From positions 124,525 through 188,524 of the forward strand of contig CADEDU010000001.1 in assembly GCA_902826155.1 (NCBI GenBank): a stretch of 64,000 bases of DNA. The letters are read 5' to 3'. Within the stretch, counting starts at the first letter, position 1. Every line of letters begins with the position of its first letter. Source of the DNA: an uncultured beta proteobacterium. GTDB lineage: Bacteria; Pseudomonadota; Gammaproteobacteria; Burkholderiales; SG8-39. Below, in pieces: positions 8,194-16,657 of the stretch. The notes under the pieces are model-generated. The model worked only from the letters and a program-made list of their open reading frames with translations. It was not told the DNA's origin and did not search any database. The translations under genes were made by a program, and so were the position numbers.

Positions 8194-9381
8194 TCAGAAC
8201 TTCGTGCTCACGCCGAGCTGGAACATGTGAGCGCGGAATGTCTCCAGACCCGGGCTACCGTTGCCGCCGATGCGCCACTTGGCGCGCTGCTCGTAGTACT
8301 CGGCCTTGAAGTCGATCGCCCAGCCGCTGGCGAATTCCTTGATCAGCTTCAGACCGGGTGTGACCGCACCGAACGCCGAGAGCCGCTGGTCGGCCGAGTA
8401 GTACGGTTTGGTACCGACGCCGGTCGGAAACGGCGGATCGAAATAGAAGTCGGCCGCACTCTGCGTGGCATAGCGCATGCTCGGTACGGTGAACCAGCCG
8501 TTGCCATGCGACTGTACCCACTCGGCGCCGAGCGTATGGCCGGTCACGCTCCAGGAGTCGCGGTAGTAACGGTAGCTCGATCGCAGTGTTGCATTGGCCG
8601 ATTCGAAATGATGATTCCAGCGGGTGAGCCAGGCGATCTGGTTGCGATCGTCGGGGCGGATGTCGATCGACTTGTAGGGATCGTTGAAATAGCCCCGACC
8701 GCGCCCGATGGTGACGTTGCTTTGGACGATGTCGTTGGGCGAGAGCACCTGGGTGATCCCCACCAGGAACTCGTTGGTGGTGCGTCGCTGATTGATCGCG
8801 ACGTTGTTGACGCTGTCGATGCGGTCGGAGGCAACCGCCGCGCCCAGAGTCAGCGTGGTGTTCTTGTCGGGCGTGAAGAACCGGACGTCGACGCTGCCGA
8901 CGTTGGAGCGATAGTCGTGTTCGTCGGACCGGCCAACCCCCACGCCCAGCGCCCAACGCTCGAAGTAGCGCGTGACTTTCGCATCGGCGGCCAGGCGCCT
9001 GTCCTCGATGCCGCGGCCCGAGGCGCCCGAGAGCGTGCTGTGATAAAGCGGCGAAGCGCCGGAGATCACATCCACCACGCCCGAACCCTGGATCACCCAG
9101 TCGCCCAGTACCGTCTTCGCGACGTGGACTGACGGAGCTATCACCTTCATCCGGTTACCGCTGGGCTGGGAGTCCTGGTAGTAGAGGATCTTGAACCCGA
9201 TTTGACCCTCCTCCGGCGCGTTGCCCGCGGCGGCGGCATCGGCGGTTACCCCCAGACCGGGGAGGGCAAGCGCTGCCGCCAGCAGTGCCTGCCGGCGCGG
9301 CCGCCGCGCACCGTTGGCAGGAGCCCGCGCGGTGCGGTGCTTGTCGGGCGTGCGCGCCCCTCGGCCTAGTTTCAGTTGCAT
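8194..9381 (-). CDS. DUF3570 domain protein, probable outer-membrane beta-barrel with a DxxSGAS motif
   Basis: Protein of 395 residues. An Arg-rich N-terminus is followed by a hydrophobic signal (ALLAAALALPGLGVTADAAA), then many alternating amphipathic strands ending in Phe (LGVSTKF), as in outer-membrane barrels. The overall sequence fits DUF3570. Residues 104-110 read DVISGAS (bases 9052-9072), matching the ApbE acceptor pattern D-x-x-S-G-A-(T/S). A second SGAS follows about a dozen residues later without the Asp. It overlaps the DUF4266 gene upstream by 10 bases, so the two are translationally coupled, and converges on apbE. I infer a flavinylated or FMN-linked envelope protein. The family's biochemical role is not known to me. 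Confidence 0.85.
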   Translation of the reverse strand: MQLKLGRGARTPDKHRTARAPANGARRPRRQALLAAALALPGLGVTADAAAAGNAPEEGQIGFKILYYQDSQPSGNRMKVIAPSVHVAKTVLGDWVIQGSGVVDVISGASPLYHSTLSGASGRGIEDRRLAADAKVTRYFERWALGVGVGRSDEHDYRSNVGSVDVRFFTPDKNTTLTLGAAVASDRIDSVNNVAINQRRTTNEFLVGITQVLSPNDIVQSNVTIGRGRGYFNDPYKSIDIRPDDRNQIAWLTRWNHHFESANATLRSSYRYYRDSWSVTGHTLGAEWVQSHGNGWFTVPSMRYATQSAADFYFDPPFPTGVGTKPYYSADQRLSAFGAVTPGLKLIKEFASGWAIDFKAEYYEQRAKWRIGGNGSPGLETFRAHMFQLGVSTKF

Positions 9382-9587
9382 CCACAGCCCCCGCCGCCTA
9401 CGCCGTAGCCACCGGACATGTTCTCTTTGCTCTGGTAGGTGTGCTGCGTGAACCGATCATCGAGTGGATCCATATCGAAGCTCATCGAGCGCTTGGCGAG
9501 GTTGCCCTTCTGCCAAGCCTCGACGCTACCGATCGAGCCGCATGCGCCGAGCGCGAGGCAGCAGACAACGGCGGCGAGGACTCTCAT
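9372..9587 (-). CDS. DUF4266 small lipoprotein
   Basis: Lipoprotein of 71 residues with lipobox LALGAC, so lipid attachment is predicted at about Cys16. The mature part has the DUF4266 features 'AWQKGNLAKRSMSFDMDPLDDRFTQHTY' and a Gly/Cys tail ending GGGGCGCN. The paired C-terminal cysteines could bind metal or be oxidised by the TlpA-like protein encoded just upstream. Its 3' end overlaps the start of the DUF3570 gene. Small DUF4266 proteins are, to my knowledge, typically encoded next to DUF3570, TlpA-like and ApbE genes; that is recollection, not a search. Function unknown. Confidence 0.85.
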   Translation of the reverse strand: MRVLAAVVCCLALGACGSIGSVEAWQKGNLAKRSMSFDMDPLDDRFTQHTYQSKENMSGGYGVGGGGCGCN

Positions 9588-9610
9588 GACGTGTGGACTC
9601 GGGTGTGGAC

Positions 9611-10177
9611 TCAGTTGATGACGGGGTGGCGGAATTCGAGCGGCCAGTCGAGCATCACGGTGCGCGGGGCACTTCGCAACGCGTCGCGAATTTTCGATTC
9701 CACCGCCTGCTTCTGGTCTTCGCGGAATCCGTGGTGCACGAACCGCACCGTGCCATCGGGGCCGATCAGCATCGAGCTGGGCATTGCCTTGACCGAGTAT
9801 GCCTTGGGCGTGGTGCCAGCGGCGTCAAATGCCACGGTGAACTGCGCCGGCAGTTGCGCCAGGAACTTCTCGGCCTCTTCGCGCTTCTGGTCGACGTTGA
9901 CGGCGACGATGGTGAGGCCGTCCTTGCCGTACTTGGACTGCATCTCGTTCATCCACGGGAACGACTGTCGGCACGGGCCGCACCACGACGCCCAGAAGTC
10001 GAGGTACACGAACTTGCCGCGAAAGTCGGCGAGCTTGACCGTGCCCTGCTTGCCGGGCAACGCGAACTCGGGCGCGGGCTTGCCCTGATCGACCGCGCTC
10101 ACCGCGCTCGACAACAGACCCAGCGCGACACCGAGTGCGGCCCCCCGCACCATTCGACCCAGACCGAAGCGTTTCAT
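9611..10177 (-). CDS. TlpA-like thioredoxin, exported
   Basis: Periplasmic thiol-disulfide oxidoreductase of 188 residues. The signal peptide 'GAALGVALGLLSSAVSA' is followed by a thioredoxin fold with the active site WCGPC in 'YLDFWASWCGPCRQSFPWMNEM' and a cis-Pro-type 'AMPSSMLIGPDG'. The C-terminus 'RTVMLDWPLEFRHPVIN' is an extension past the fold. WCGPC with these flanks is typical of TlpA/ResA-type reductants. In this operon plausible partners are the Cys-rich tail of the DUF4266 lipoprotein and the CX4CH motif of the upstream choice-of-anchor protein. Confidence 0.92.
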   Translation of the reverse strand: MKRFGLGRMVRGAALGVALGLLSSAVSAVDQGKPAPEFALPGKQGTVKLADFRGKFVYLDFWASWCGPCRQSFPWMNEMQSKYGKDGLTIVAVNVDQKREEAEKFLAQLPAQFTVAFDAAGTTPKAYSVKAMPSSMLIGPDGTVRFVHHGFREDQKQAVESKIRDALRSAPRTVMLDWPLEFRHPVIN

Positions 10178-10197
10178 CGTTATGTGCTCCTGTTTTA

Positions 10198-12375
10198 TCA
10201 GTGCAGATGAGGATCCCGGCGCACCGGCCGCACAGCCCGCTCGCGACGCCGGATCAGCAGGAACGCAGCGAGAGCGAGCAACGCGAGCAGCGGATCGGGA
10301 TCGCCGTTGCCGCCCATGGCGCAGCCGCCGCCACCGCTATCCCCCGAGGCGGCCGCCGTGCCGGTGCCCGACGGGCCGGCACTTTGCGCCGGCACGCCGG
10401 TGCCGCTCAGCGCGACGGTCCGTGGCGAGCCGCTGGCGCCGTCGGTGATGACGAGCGAGCCGGTGCGTGCGCCGGTTGTGCTCGGTGCGAACGACACGCC
10501 GATCGTGCACATGCCGTTTGCCGCGACGCTGGTGCCGCAGGTGTTGGTTGCGGCGAACTCGGCGCTGGCGACGATCGACTGGATCGGCAGCGGCGCGTTG
10601 CCGGTATTGTTGAGCACCACGACCTGCGCGCCGCTGGTCGACCCTACGGCCTGGTTGCCGAAAGTGATCGTGCTGGTCGAGAGCGTTGCGACGGGTGCCG
10701 CCGGTGCTACGCCTACCCCCGAGAGCGCAGCCGTCGGATTGCCCTGAGCGTTCGAGGCCAGGGTCACCGTCGCATTACGCGTGCCTACCGTCGCCGGCGT
10801 GAACGTCACGCTCATCGTGCAGGTGCCGTTGGGTGCCACCATGACCGGCGCGGTGCCCACACAGGTGCCGGTGCGGGCGAACTCGGTCGAGCTGGCGCCT
10901 GCGATGGTCACGTTGCTGATGGCGAGTGCGACGGTGCCCGTATTGGTGACCGTGATCGTCTGTGCCGCGCTGGTCGTGGTGAGCGACTGCGGGGTGCTGA
11001 ACGACAGCGAGGTCGGATTCAGCGTCACGGTCGGCAGCACGGTGCCGGCGGCGATGCCGGTGCCTGCCAGCGTGATCGTCGGCTGCGGATTGGGTGCGTT
11101 GGTCTGGATCGCGATCGACCCGCTCAACATCGCTGCTGCTGAGGTCGGCGTGAACGTCACGTCGATCGTGCAGCTGGCATTCACCGCCAGGGTCGTCCCG
11201 CAGTTGGTGGCATGCGCGAAATCGGCACCGGTGCGGTTGATCGAGGTGATCTGCATGGGCATGCTGCCGGCGTTGCGCAGCGTGACCTGCAGCGCCGGGC
11301 TGGTCGCGCCGACGTTGTAGTTGCCGAAGAACAGCGAGTTGGTCGACAGCGCCGGCAGCGGCGTCGGCGCGGTCTCACCGACGCCACCGAGGGCGACCTT
11401 GTGCGGGCTGCCCGGCGCGTTGGTGGCAATGTCGAGCGAGCCGACGCGGGCACCGAGCGCGGTGGGCGAGAACGTCGTCGTGATCTTGCAGCTTTGAGTG
11501 GTGGCCAGTTGTGTGCCGGCGGCGCAGTCGCCCGCACTGATCGTGCGGGTGAAGTCCGAGGCGTTGGCGCCGGTGATGACGATGCTGTTGATCGTCATCG
11601 GCAGCGGGCCGGTGTTGGAGAGCATCACGTCGCGCGTGCCGCTCGTGGTGGTGAGAGCCTGGTTGCCGAACGCCAGTGAGGCGGCCGACAGGCTGGCGCT
11701 TGGGCCAGGTGCGGCTACGCCGTTGCCCGACAGCGCAATGACATTGGGGCTGTTGGCGCCGGTGTGAATAAGCGATACCGATGCCGAACGAGCGCCCAGC
11801 GCAGTCGGACGGAACGTGGCGATGACGGTGCAACTTGCATTGGGTGCGAGCGCCATGCCGCTGGCACAGGTGCCTGCGAGTGAAAAATCACCTGGCGTCA
11901 CACCGCCCGGTGCGACTGTGCTCAGCGTCACGCTCACGGTGCTGCCATTGGTGACGGTGACGGTGCGCGGCGCGGAGTTCGCGCCTTGCGCCTGATCGCC
12001 GAACGCAACGGTGGCTGGCGAAGGAGTGAGCGAGCCGCCGGCGCTGCCGTTCGGATTGAGGATGTAGGCAGACAGATGTTCAGCGTCGATTGCGCCCACG
12101 AAGGGCTTGAGGAACATCATGTCGGGCCGCACGTTGATCGCGTTGAGGATCAGCGAGGGCTGATCGGCGCCGCGCGTGATGCCGTTCTGATTCTTCGTCG
12201 GATCGGGCCCGTGGCATGCCGCGGCGGCGCAACCAAGCGGCGCGCCGTTCGGATTGATGTAGAGCATCTTGCCGATGTTGGGATCGCCTGCTGCGAATAC
12301 AGGCCCCGAACAGATGGCGGAGAAGATGGCGCTCGCAGCAAGCGCAGAGATTCGGCGGACGGCAACCATGAACAT
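10198..12375 (-). CDS. Exported choice-of-anchor D repeat protein with an N-terminal CX4CH motif and a C-terminal sorting tail
   Basis: Secreted or surface protein of 725 residues. After a signal peptide (about residues 1-29), residues 30-115 resemble a small c-type cytochrome domain ('GKMLYINPNGAPLG' then Cys49-AAAA-Cys54-His55). The spacing is CX4CH, not CXXCH. From about residue 115 to 665 there are five Ig-like choice-of-anchor D repeats of about 105 residues, each with 'SFGNQ...TVTVTNTG...SC.I...F.P...G.R.GS' and one Cys pair. The end 'GGGGCAMGGNGDPDP', a hydrophobic helix and an Arg cluster form a Cys-containing C-terminal sorting signal of the JDVT/MYXO-CTERM style. It appears to head the TlpA/DUF4266/DUF3570 operon. 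Confidence 0.83.
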   Translation of the reverse strand: MFMVAVRRISALAASAIFSAICSGPVFAAGDPNIGKMLYINPNGAPLGCAAAACHGPDPTKNQNGITRGADQPSLILNAINVRPDMMFLKPFVGAIDAEHLSAYILNPNGSAGGSLTPSPATVAFGDQAQGANSAPRTVTVTNGSTVSVTLSTVAPGGVTPGDFSLAGTCASGMALAPNASCTVIATFRPTALGARSASVSLIHTGANSPNVIALSGNGVAAPGPSASLSAASLAFGNQALTTTSGTRDVMLSNTGPLPMTINSIVITGANASDFTRTISAGDCAAGTQLATTQSCKITTTFSPTALGARVGSLDIATNAPGSPHKVALGGVGETAPTPLPALSTNSLFFGNYNVGATSPALQVTLRNAGSMPMQITSINRTGADFAHATNCGTTLAVNASCTIDVTFTPTSAAAMLSGSIAIQTNAPNPQPTITLAGTGIAAGTVLPTVTLNPTSLSFSTPQSLTTTSAAQTITVTNTGTVALAISNVTIAGASSTEFARTGTCVGTAPVMVAPNGTCTMSVTFTPATVGTRNATVTLASNAQGNPTAALSGVGVAPAAPVATLSTSTITFGNQAVGSTSGAQVVVLNNTGNAPLPIQSIVASAEFAATNTCGTSVAANGMCTIGVSFAPSTTGARTGSLVITDGASGSPRTVALSGTGVPAQSAGPSGTGTAAASGDSGGGGCAMGGNGDPDPLLALLALAAFLLIRRRERAVRPVRRDPHLH

Positions 12376-12955
12376 TCCTCGCGGACGTGCAACGGAACGA
12401 ATCGATCGCGAATCCTGTGATCATCGCGAGCGAAGCTTGGCTGTGGCGGCAGTGTGTCGGTGCTCGGCTAGAGCCGTTTCGTCTGGGCTGGTGAAGCCCG
12501 ATGCCCGGTGTTCTGTCGGCCGGTGCACGTCGTTCGCGGGTCGTCGTGTTGAGATGCGTGACGCTTGCGCGAAGGCGCTGCAAAGCAGGTCGGTGCATTC
12601 AGCGCGGTTGCATGTTACGAAGATTGTCGCGGCGTCTGCGGGCCACTTATCGCAGGGCGTGGTCCGCCTGTCCGCGTTGCAAAACGCGGCGAACGCGGCG
12701 CGGATGAGCGGTCGAATCGAGCGGTGCAAACGATTCGTCGCGCATGCGCATGACAGCTTCTCGACCGGATCGCTCGCATCTCGATGAGCTACGCGCTGCG
12801 ATGCGCGTAGTTGGAAGAACACGCGCGCATCGAGACTGCACGCCCGCATCATGTCGATGCCGCGGCGACGTGTGTGGCTCGCAGCACCGCGTGCGATTGC
12901 GGATGAGCGGGATTTATCGGATGATCAGCGGCCGTTTTCACTTTCCTAAACAACA
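12376..12955. other. 580-base intergenic region between divergent operons
   Basis: It separates the minus-strand redox operon (start 12375) from the plus-strand catabolic operon (start 12956) and must hold both promoters. Short ORFs occur in several frames but none has a ribosome binding site, domain or codon pattern I would defend. No tRNA, riboswitch or strong hairpin is apparent. The last 60 bases before 12956 are AT-richer (around GATTTATC and TTTTCACTTTCCTAAACAAC), the most promoter-like part. Confidence 0.5.
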
Positions 12956-13498
12956 ATGTCCACGCGCGCACGCGGCCGCTCCGCCTCAACAGACTGGCCC
13001 AAGCAGATCCACGCGATCCTGCGATCGTTCCAGGTTTCACAGGTCTCTTACGTTCCCGACGCCGGCCATCGACGGTTGATCGAGTTGTGCCACGCCGACA
13101 AGTCGATCCGCGCAGTCCCGTTGACCACCGAGGAAGAAGGCATCGCGCTCTCGGCTGGCGCATGGCTGGGCGGTGCGCGCAGCGCGGTACTGATGCAATC
13201 GAGCGGCGTGGGCAACTGTCCGAACATGCTGGCGTTCGCGCGCAGCTGTTCGTTTCCGCTGCTGATGCTGGTGACGATGCGTGGCGAGTGGGGCGAGTTC
13301 AATCCGTGGCAGGTGCCGATGGGGCAGGCCACTGAGCCCAGCCTCAAGCTGTTCGACATGATCGTGCTGCGCGCGAGCCAGCCGGCCGAAGTGGCCGAAA
13401 CGGTCGAAGCCGGCGCCAAGCTTGCCTACAACGGGCTCAACATGGTCGCGGTGCTGCTGTCGCAGCAGCTCATCGGCACGAAATCATTCGGCAAGTAG
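12956..13498 (+). CDS. TPP-dependent 2-oxoacid decarboxylase, alpha (PYR-domain) subunit
   Basis: Protein of 180 residues equal to the N-terminal pyrimidine-binding domain of TPP enzymes, as in split sulfopyruvate or phosphonopyruvate decarboxylases (ComD-like). The activating Glu region is 'VPLTTEEEGIALSAGAWLGG', followed by 'AVLMQSSGVGNCPNMLAF'. It needs the beta subunit encoded 13 bases downstream. I could see no good ribosome binding site before the ATG at 12956. The expected reaction is decarboxylation of a 2-oxoacid to an aldehyde. The substrate is not fixed by sequence: sulfopyruvate, phosphonopyruvate or an aryl glyoxylate are all possible. Confidence 0.87.
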   Translation: MSTRARGRSASTDWPKQIHAILRSFQVSQVSYVPDAGHRRLIELCHADKSIRAVPLTTEEEGIALSAGAWLGGARSAVLMQSSGVGNCPNMLAFARSCSFPLLMLVTMRGEWGEFNPWQVPMGQATEPSLKLFDMIVLRASQPAEVAETVEAGAKLAYNGLNMVAVLLSQQLIGTKSFGK

Positions 13499-13511
13499 CG
13501 CGGGAACACAC

Positions 13512-14108
13512 ATGGCCACCAACAAACTCGACCGCCGCGCCGTCGTGCGCGGTCTGCTCGCCGATCGCGGCGACATGCTCGTCATCGCCGGCCTGGGCGC
13601 GCCCGCCTGGGACATCACCGCCGTCGAAGACGCCGCGCTCAACTTTCCGCTGTGGGGGGCGATGGGCGGTGCGCTCACCATGGGACTGGGGCTGGCGATC
13701 GCACAACCGAAGCGCCGCGTCCTGGTGATCACCGGCGATGGCGAGATCCTGATGGGATTGGGCAGCCTGGCCACCATCGGCGTACAGCAGCCGAAGAATC
13801 TCGCGGTGGTGGTACTCGACAACGAGCACTATGGCGAGACCGGCATGCAGCGCACGCATACGTCGTTCGGGGTCGACATCGCGCAGGCGGCGCTCGCGTG
13901 CGGATTCAAGCACGCCGAACAGGTGACCAGCACCGCCGCGATGAAGCGCATGTGCGAATCGATGCGGGCCAAAGGCGACGGACCGATGCTGTTCCAGGTG
14001 AAGGTCGTCGATCAGAAGCTCGACTTCGTGCTGCCGCCGCGCGATGGCGCGTACTTGAAGCATCGCTTCCGCGACGCGCTCCTGGGCGCCAAGCAAGCGC
14101 AGCGCTAG
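13512..14108 (+). CDS. TPP-dependent 2-oxoacid decarboxylase, beta (PP-domain) subunit
   Basis: Protein of 198 residues equal to the diphosphate-binding half of a TPP enzyme. The TPP/Mg motif starts at GDGEILMGLGSLATIG and ends at 'VVVLDNEHYGETG'. The N-terminal 'NFPLWGAMGGALTMGLGLAIAQPKRRVLVITGDGE' is typical of ComE-type subunits. With the gene at 12956 it forms one alpha-beta enzyme. Start MATNKLDRR is at 13512; the frame continues upstream inside the alpha gene without support. The next gene, a molybdenum hydroxylase, starts 21 bases later, suggesting that the aldehyde formed is oxidised further. Confidence 0.9.
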   Translation: MATNKLDRRAVVRGLLADRGDMLVIAGLGAPAWDITAVEDAALNFPLWGAMGGALTMGLGLAIAQPKRRVLVITGDGEILMGLGSLATIGVQQPKNLAVVVLDNEHYGETGMQRTHTSFGVDIAQAALACGFKHAEQVTSTAAMKRMCESMRAKGDGPMLFQVKVVDQKLDFVLPPRDGAYLKHRFRDALLGAKQAQR

Positions 14109-14129
14109 CCGACGCAACTGCAGCTTTGC

Positions 14130-16535
14130 ATGGCGCGCGAGCGCGAATCGTCTCCCGGCTGGGTCGGTGCGGCACTACCGCGCAAGGAAGACGCTGCGCT
14201 GTTGCAGGGGCACGCGCGCTTCATCGACGATCTGGAGCCCGTCGGTGGCCTGAAGCACGCGGCGATCGTTCGTTCGCCGCATCCGCATGCGCGCATCCGC
14301 GCGATCGATACGAAGGCGGCCGAAGCCATGCCGGGCGTAGTCGGCGTCGTCACCGGCGCGCTACTGCTCAAAGTGGTCGGGAGCATTCCATCGGTGGTGC
14401 GCACACCGGCGAAGTTCTATCCGTTCGCGCTCGACAAGGTGCGCTACGTCGGCGAGCCGGTGGCGGTGGTGGTGGCCGACGATCGCTACCTTGCCGAAGA
14501 CGCAGCCGCCGAGGTGGTCGTGGACTACGAGCCGTTGCCGGCGGTGGCCAGCATCGACGATGCGATCGCGCCCGATGCGCCGCGCCTGTTCGACGACGCT
14601 TCCTCGAACGTGCTCGCCACACGCACCTTTCGCTACGGCGATCCGGAGTCGGCGTTCGCGCGGGCCGATCGCGTGTTCAACTTCGATTACACCTTTCCGC
14701 GCTCGTTCGCCACGCCGATGGAAACCTACGGCGTGGTGGCGCAATTCGAGCGCACGCCCGATCGCTACACGGTGTGGTCGAACTTTCAGGGCCCTTATGT
14801 GCTGCATCCGCTGATGGCCGGTGCATTGCGCGTGCCCGGCAACCGGCTGCGGCTGATTACCCCGCAGGCGAGCGGCGGCAGTTTCGGCATCAAGCAGGCA
14901 GTGTTCGCCTACATCGTGTTGCTGTGCGGGGTGAGCCGGGCGTTAGGCGTGCCGGTGAAGTGGATCGAGGACCGGCTCGAGCATCTGAGCGCATCGTCCT
15001 CGTCGACCGATCGCAAGGGCACGGTGCAGGCTGCGTTCACGCGCGACGGTGAGCTGACCGGGCTGCGCTACGTCAATTACGTGAACCTCGGGGCATACAT
15101 TCGCGCACCGGAGCCCGCGTCGGTCTATCGCATGCACGCGGCTTCCAACGGCGCCTATCGCGTGCGCAACATCGCCCTCGAGAATCATCTGGTGGTGTCC
15201 AATCGCACGCCCTGCGGCCTGAACCGCGGCTACGGTGGACCGCAGTTCTACTTTGCTCTGGAGCGGGTGATCGAACTGGCCGCGCGCGGCCTGGGGATCG
15301 ATGCCGCCGAACTGCGCCGGCGCAATTTCATCGACGCGGCGTCGTTTCCGTATCAAGGCCCGGCCGGCGCCACCTACGACTCCGGCGACTACGCCGGCGC
15401 GCTGCGCGAAGCGCTGCGGCTCGGTGGCTACGACGCGCTGTGTGCCGAGCGCGATCAGGCACGCGCGGCAGGGCGGCTGTTCGGCATCGGCCTGGCATGC
15501 GGCGTCGAGCCGTCGGGCTCGAACATGGCCTATGTGTCGCTCGCGCAGACGCCCGAGGAGCGCGCCAAAGGCGATCCGAAATCCGGCGCCAATGCGACGG
15601 CAACGGTGGCGATGGATCCGACCGGGCAGGTCACGGTGCAGATCGCCAGCACGCCCAACGGGCAGGGCCACGTCACGGTTGCCGCGCAGATCGTCGCCGC
15701 GCAGCTCGGGCTCGATCCGAAGGACATCGACGTGATCACCGAGCTGGATACGCGCGCCTCGTCGTGGTCGATCGCCTCGGGCAACTATGCCAACCGCTTC
15801 TCGGCGATCGTGTCCGATGCGCTGGTGCTGGCCGCCGACAAGGTGGCCACGAAGATCAGGCGCATCGCCGCCGAGGATCTCGAAGTCGACGTCGCCGACA
15901 TCGAGCTGGCCGACGGCGTGGCCCGCATCGTCGGCGTGCCCGACAAATCGATCCCGATCAGGAAGATCGCGTTACGCACGCACTGGCACACCGAAAGCCT
16001 GCCCGATGGTGTCGAACCGGGCATCTACGAGACGGCCACGCTGTCACCCGAACCGCTCGGCACGATCTCGGCCGACGACAAGGTCGGATCGGCGCTGACC
16101 TACGGGTTCGTGTGCGATCTGGTGGCGGTGCAGATCGATCGCGCCACCGGGCAGGTCGCGATCGTGAAGTACGTGTCGGTGCACGACGTCGGCACCATGC
16201 TCAATCCGCTGATCGTCGATGGGCAGGTGCAGGGCGGTTTCTGCCACGGCTTCGGTGCCGCGCTGATGGAAGAGCTGGTGCACGACCGCGACGGGCACTT
16301 CACCAGCGGCACGCTCGCGGAGTATCTGTGTCCGACGGCCGCCGACCTGCCGCCGGTGACGATCGGCCACGTGAGCACGCGCAGTCCGGCGAATCGCCTG
16401 GGGGCCAAGGGCATGGGTGACGGCAGCTCGATGCTGGCACCGGCCGCGATCGCCAACGCGGTGGCCGATGCGCTCGGTCGTGAGGATGTGATGCTGCCGC
16501 TGTCGCCGGCCCGCGTGTGGCGGTTGATCGGGTAG
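14130..16535 (+). CDS. Molybdopterin-binding subunit of a xanthine dehydrogenase-family hydroxylase
   Basis: Large molybdenum subunit of 801 residues, full length for the CoxL/XdhB family, which hydroxylates aldehydes, N-heterocycles or CO. N-terminal 'LPRKEDAALLQGHARFIDDL', the Moco-binding 'QASGGSFGIKQ', 'NRGYGGPQFYFALER' and 'STPNGQGHVTVAAQIVA' are visible. Two departures are noted. The substrate loop lacks both CoxL signatures (AYxCSFR, AYRGAGR). The usual catalytic Glu of the 'KGxGE' motif is Asp764 in 'GAKGMGDGSS'. No 2Fe-2S or FAD subunit gene is adjacent, so it must borrow them or act without. Position after a decarboxylase and before a CoA ligase suggests an aldehyde oxidase role. 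Confidence 0.9.
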   Translation: MARERESSPGWVGAALPRKEDAALLQGHARFIDDLEPVGGLKHAAIVRSPHPHARIRAIDTKAAEAMPGVVGVVTGALLLKVVGSIPSVVRTPAKFYPFALDKVRYVGEPVAVVVADDRYLAEDAAAEVVVDYEPLPAVASIDDAIAPDAPRLFDDASSNVLATRTFRYGDPESAFARADRVFNFDYTFPRSFATPMETYGVVAQFERTPDRYTVWSNFQGPYVLHPLMAGALRVPGNRLRLITPQASGGSFGIKQAVFAYIVLLCGVSRALGVPVKWIEDRLEHLSASSSSTDRKGTVQAAFTRDGELTGLRYVNYVNLGAYIRAPEPASVYRMHAASNGAYRVRNIALENHLVVSNRTPCGLNRGYGGPQFYFALERVIELAARGLGIDAAELRRRNFIDAASFPYQGPAGATYDSGDYAGALREALRLGGYDALCAERDQARAAGRLFGIGLACGVEPSGSNMAYVSLAQTPEERAKGDPKSGANATATVAMDPTGQVTVQIASTPNGQGHVTVAAQIVAAQLGLDPKDIDVITELDTRASSWSIASGNYANRFSAIVSDALVLAADKVATKIRRIAAEDLEVDVADIELADGVARIVGVPDKSIPIRKIALRTHWHTESLPDGVEPGIYETATLSPEPLGTISADDKVGSALTYGFVCDLVAVQIDRATGQVAIVKYVSVHDVGTMLNPLIVDGQVQGGFCHGFGAALMEELVHDRDGHFTSGTLAEYLCPTAADLPPVTIGHVSTRSPANRLGAKGMGDGSSMLAPAAIANAVADALGREDVMLPLSPARVWRLIG

Positions 16536-16657
16536 AGGCATCGAACGGGCGGCGCATCGAGTAAATTGTCGGGCCAGCGGCGCGGCCGGGCGGCCAGTGC
16601 GTGATCCCCGCCCCTCGAGCAAGCTTCCCTGAAAAGACATCTCCCCTGGAGGATCCA

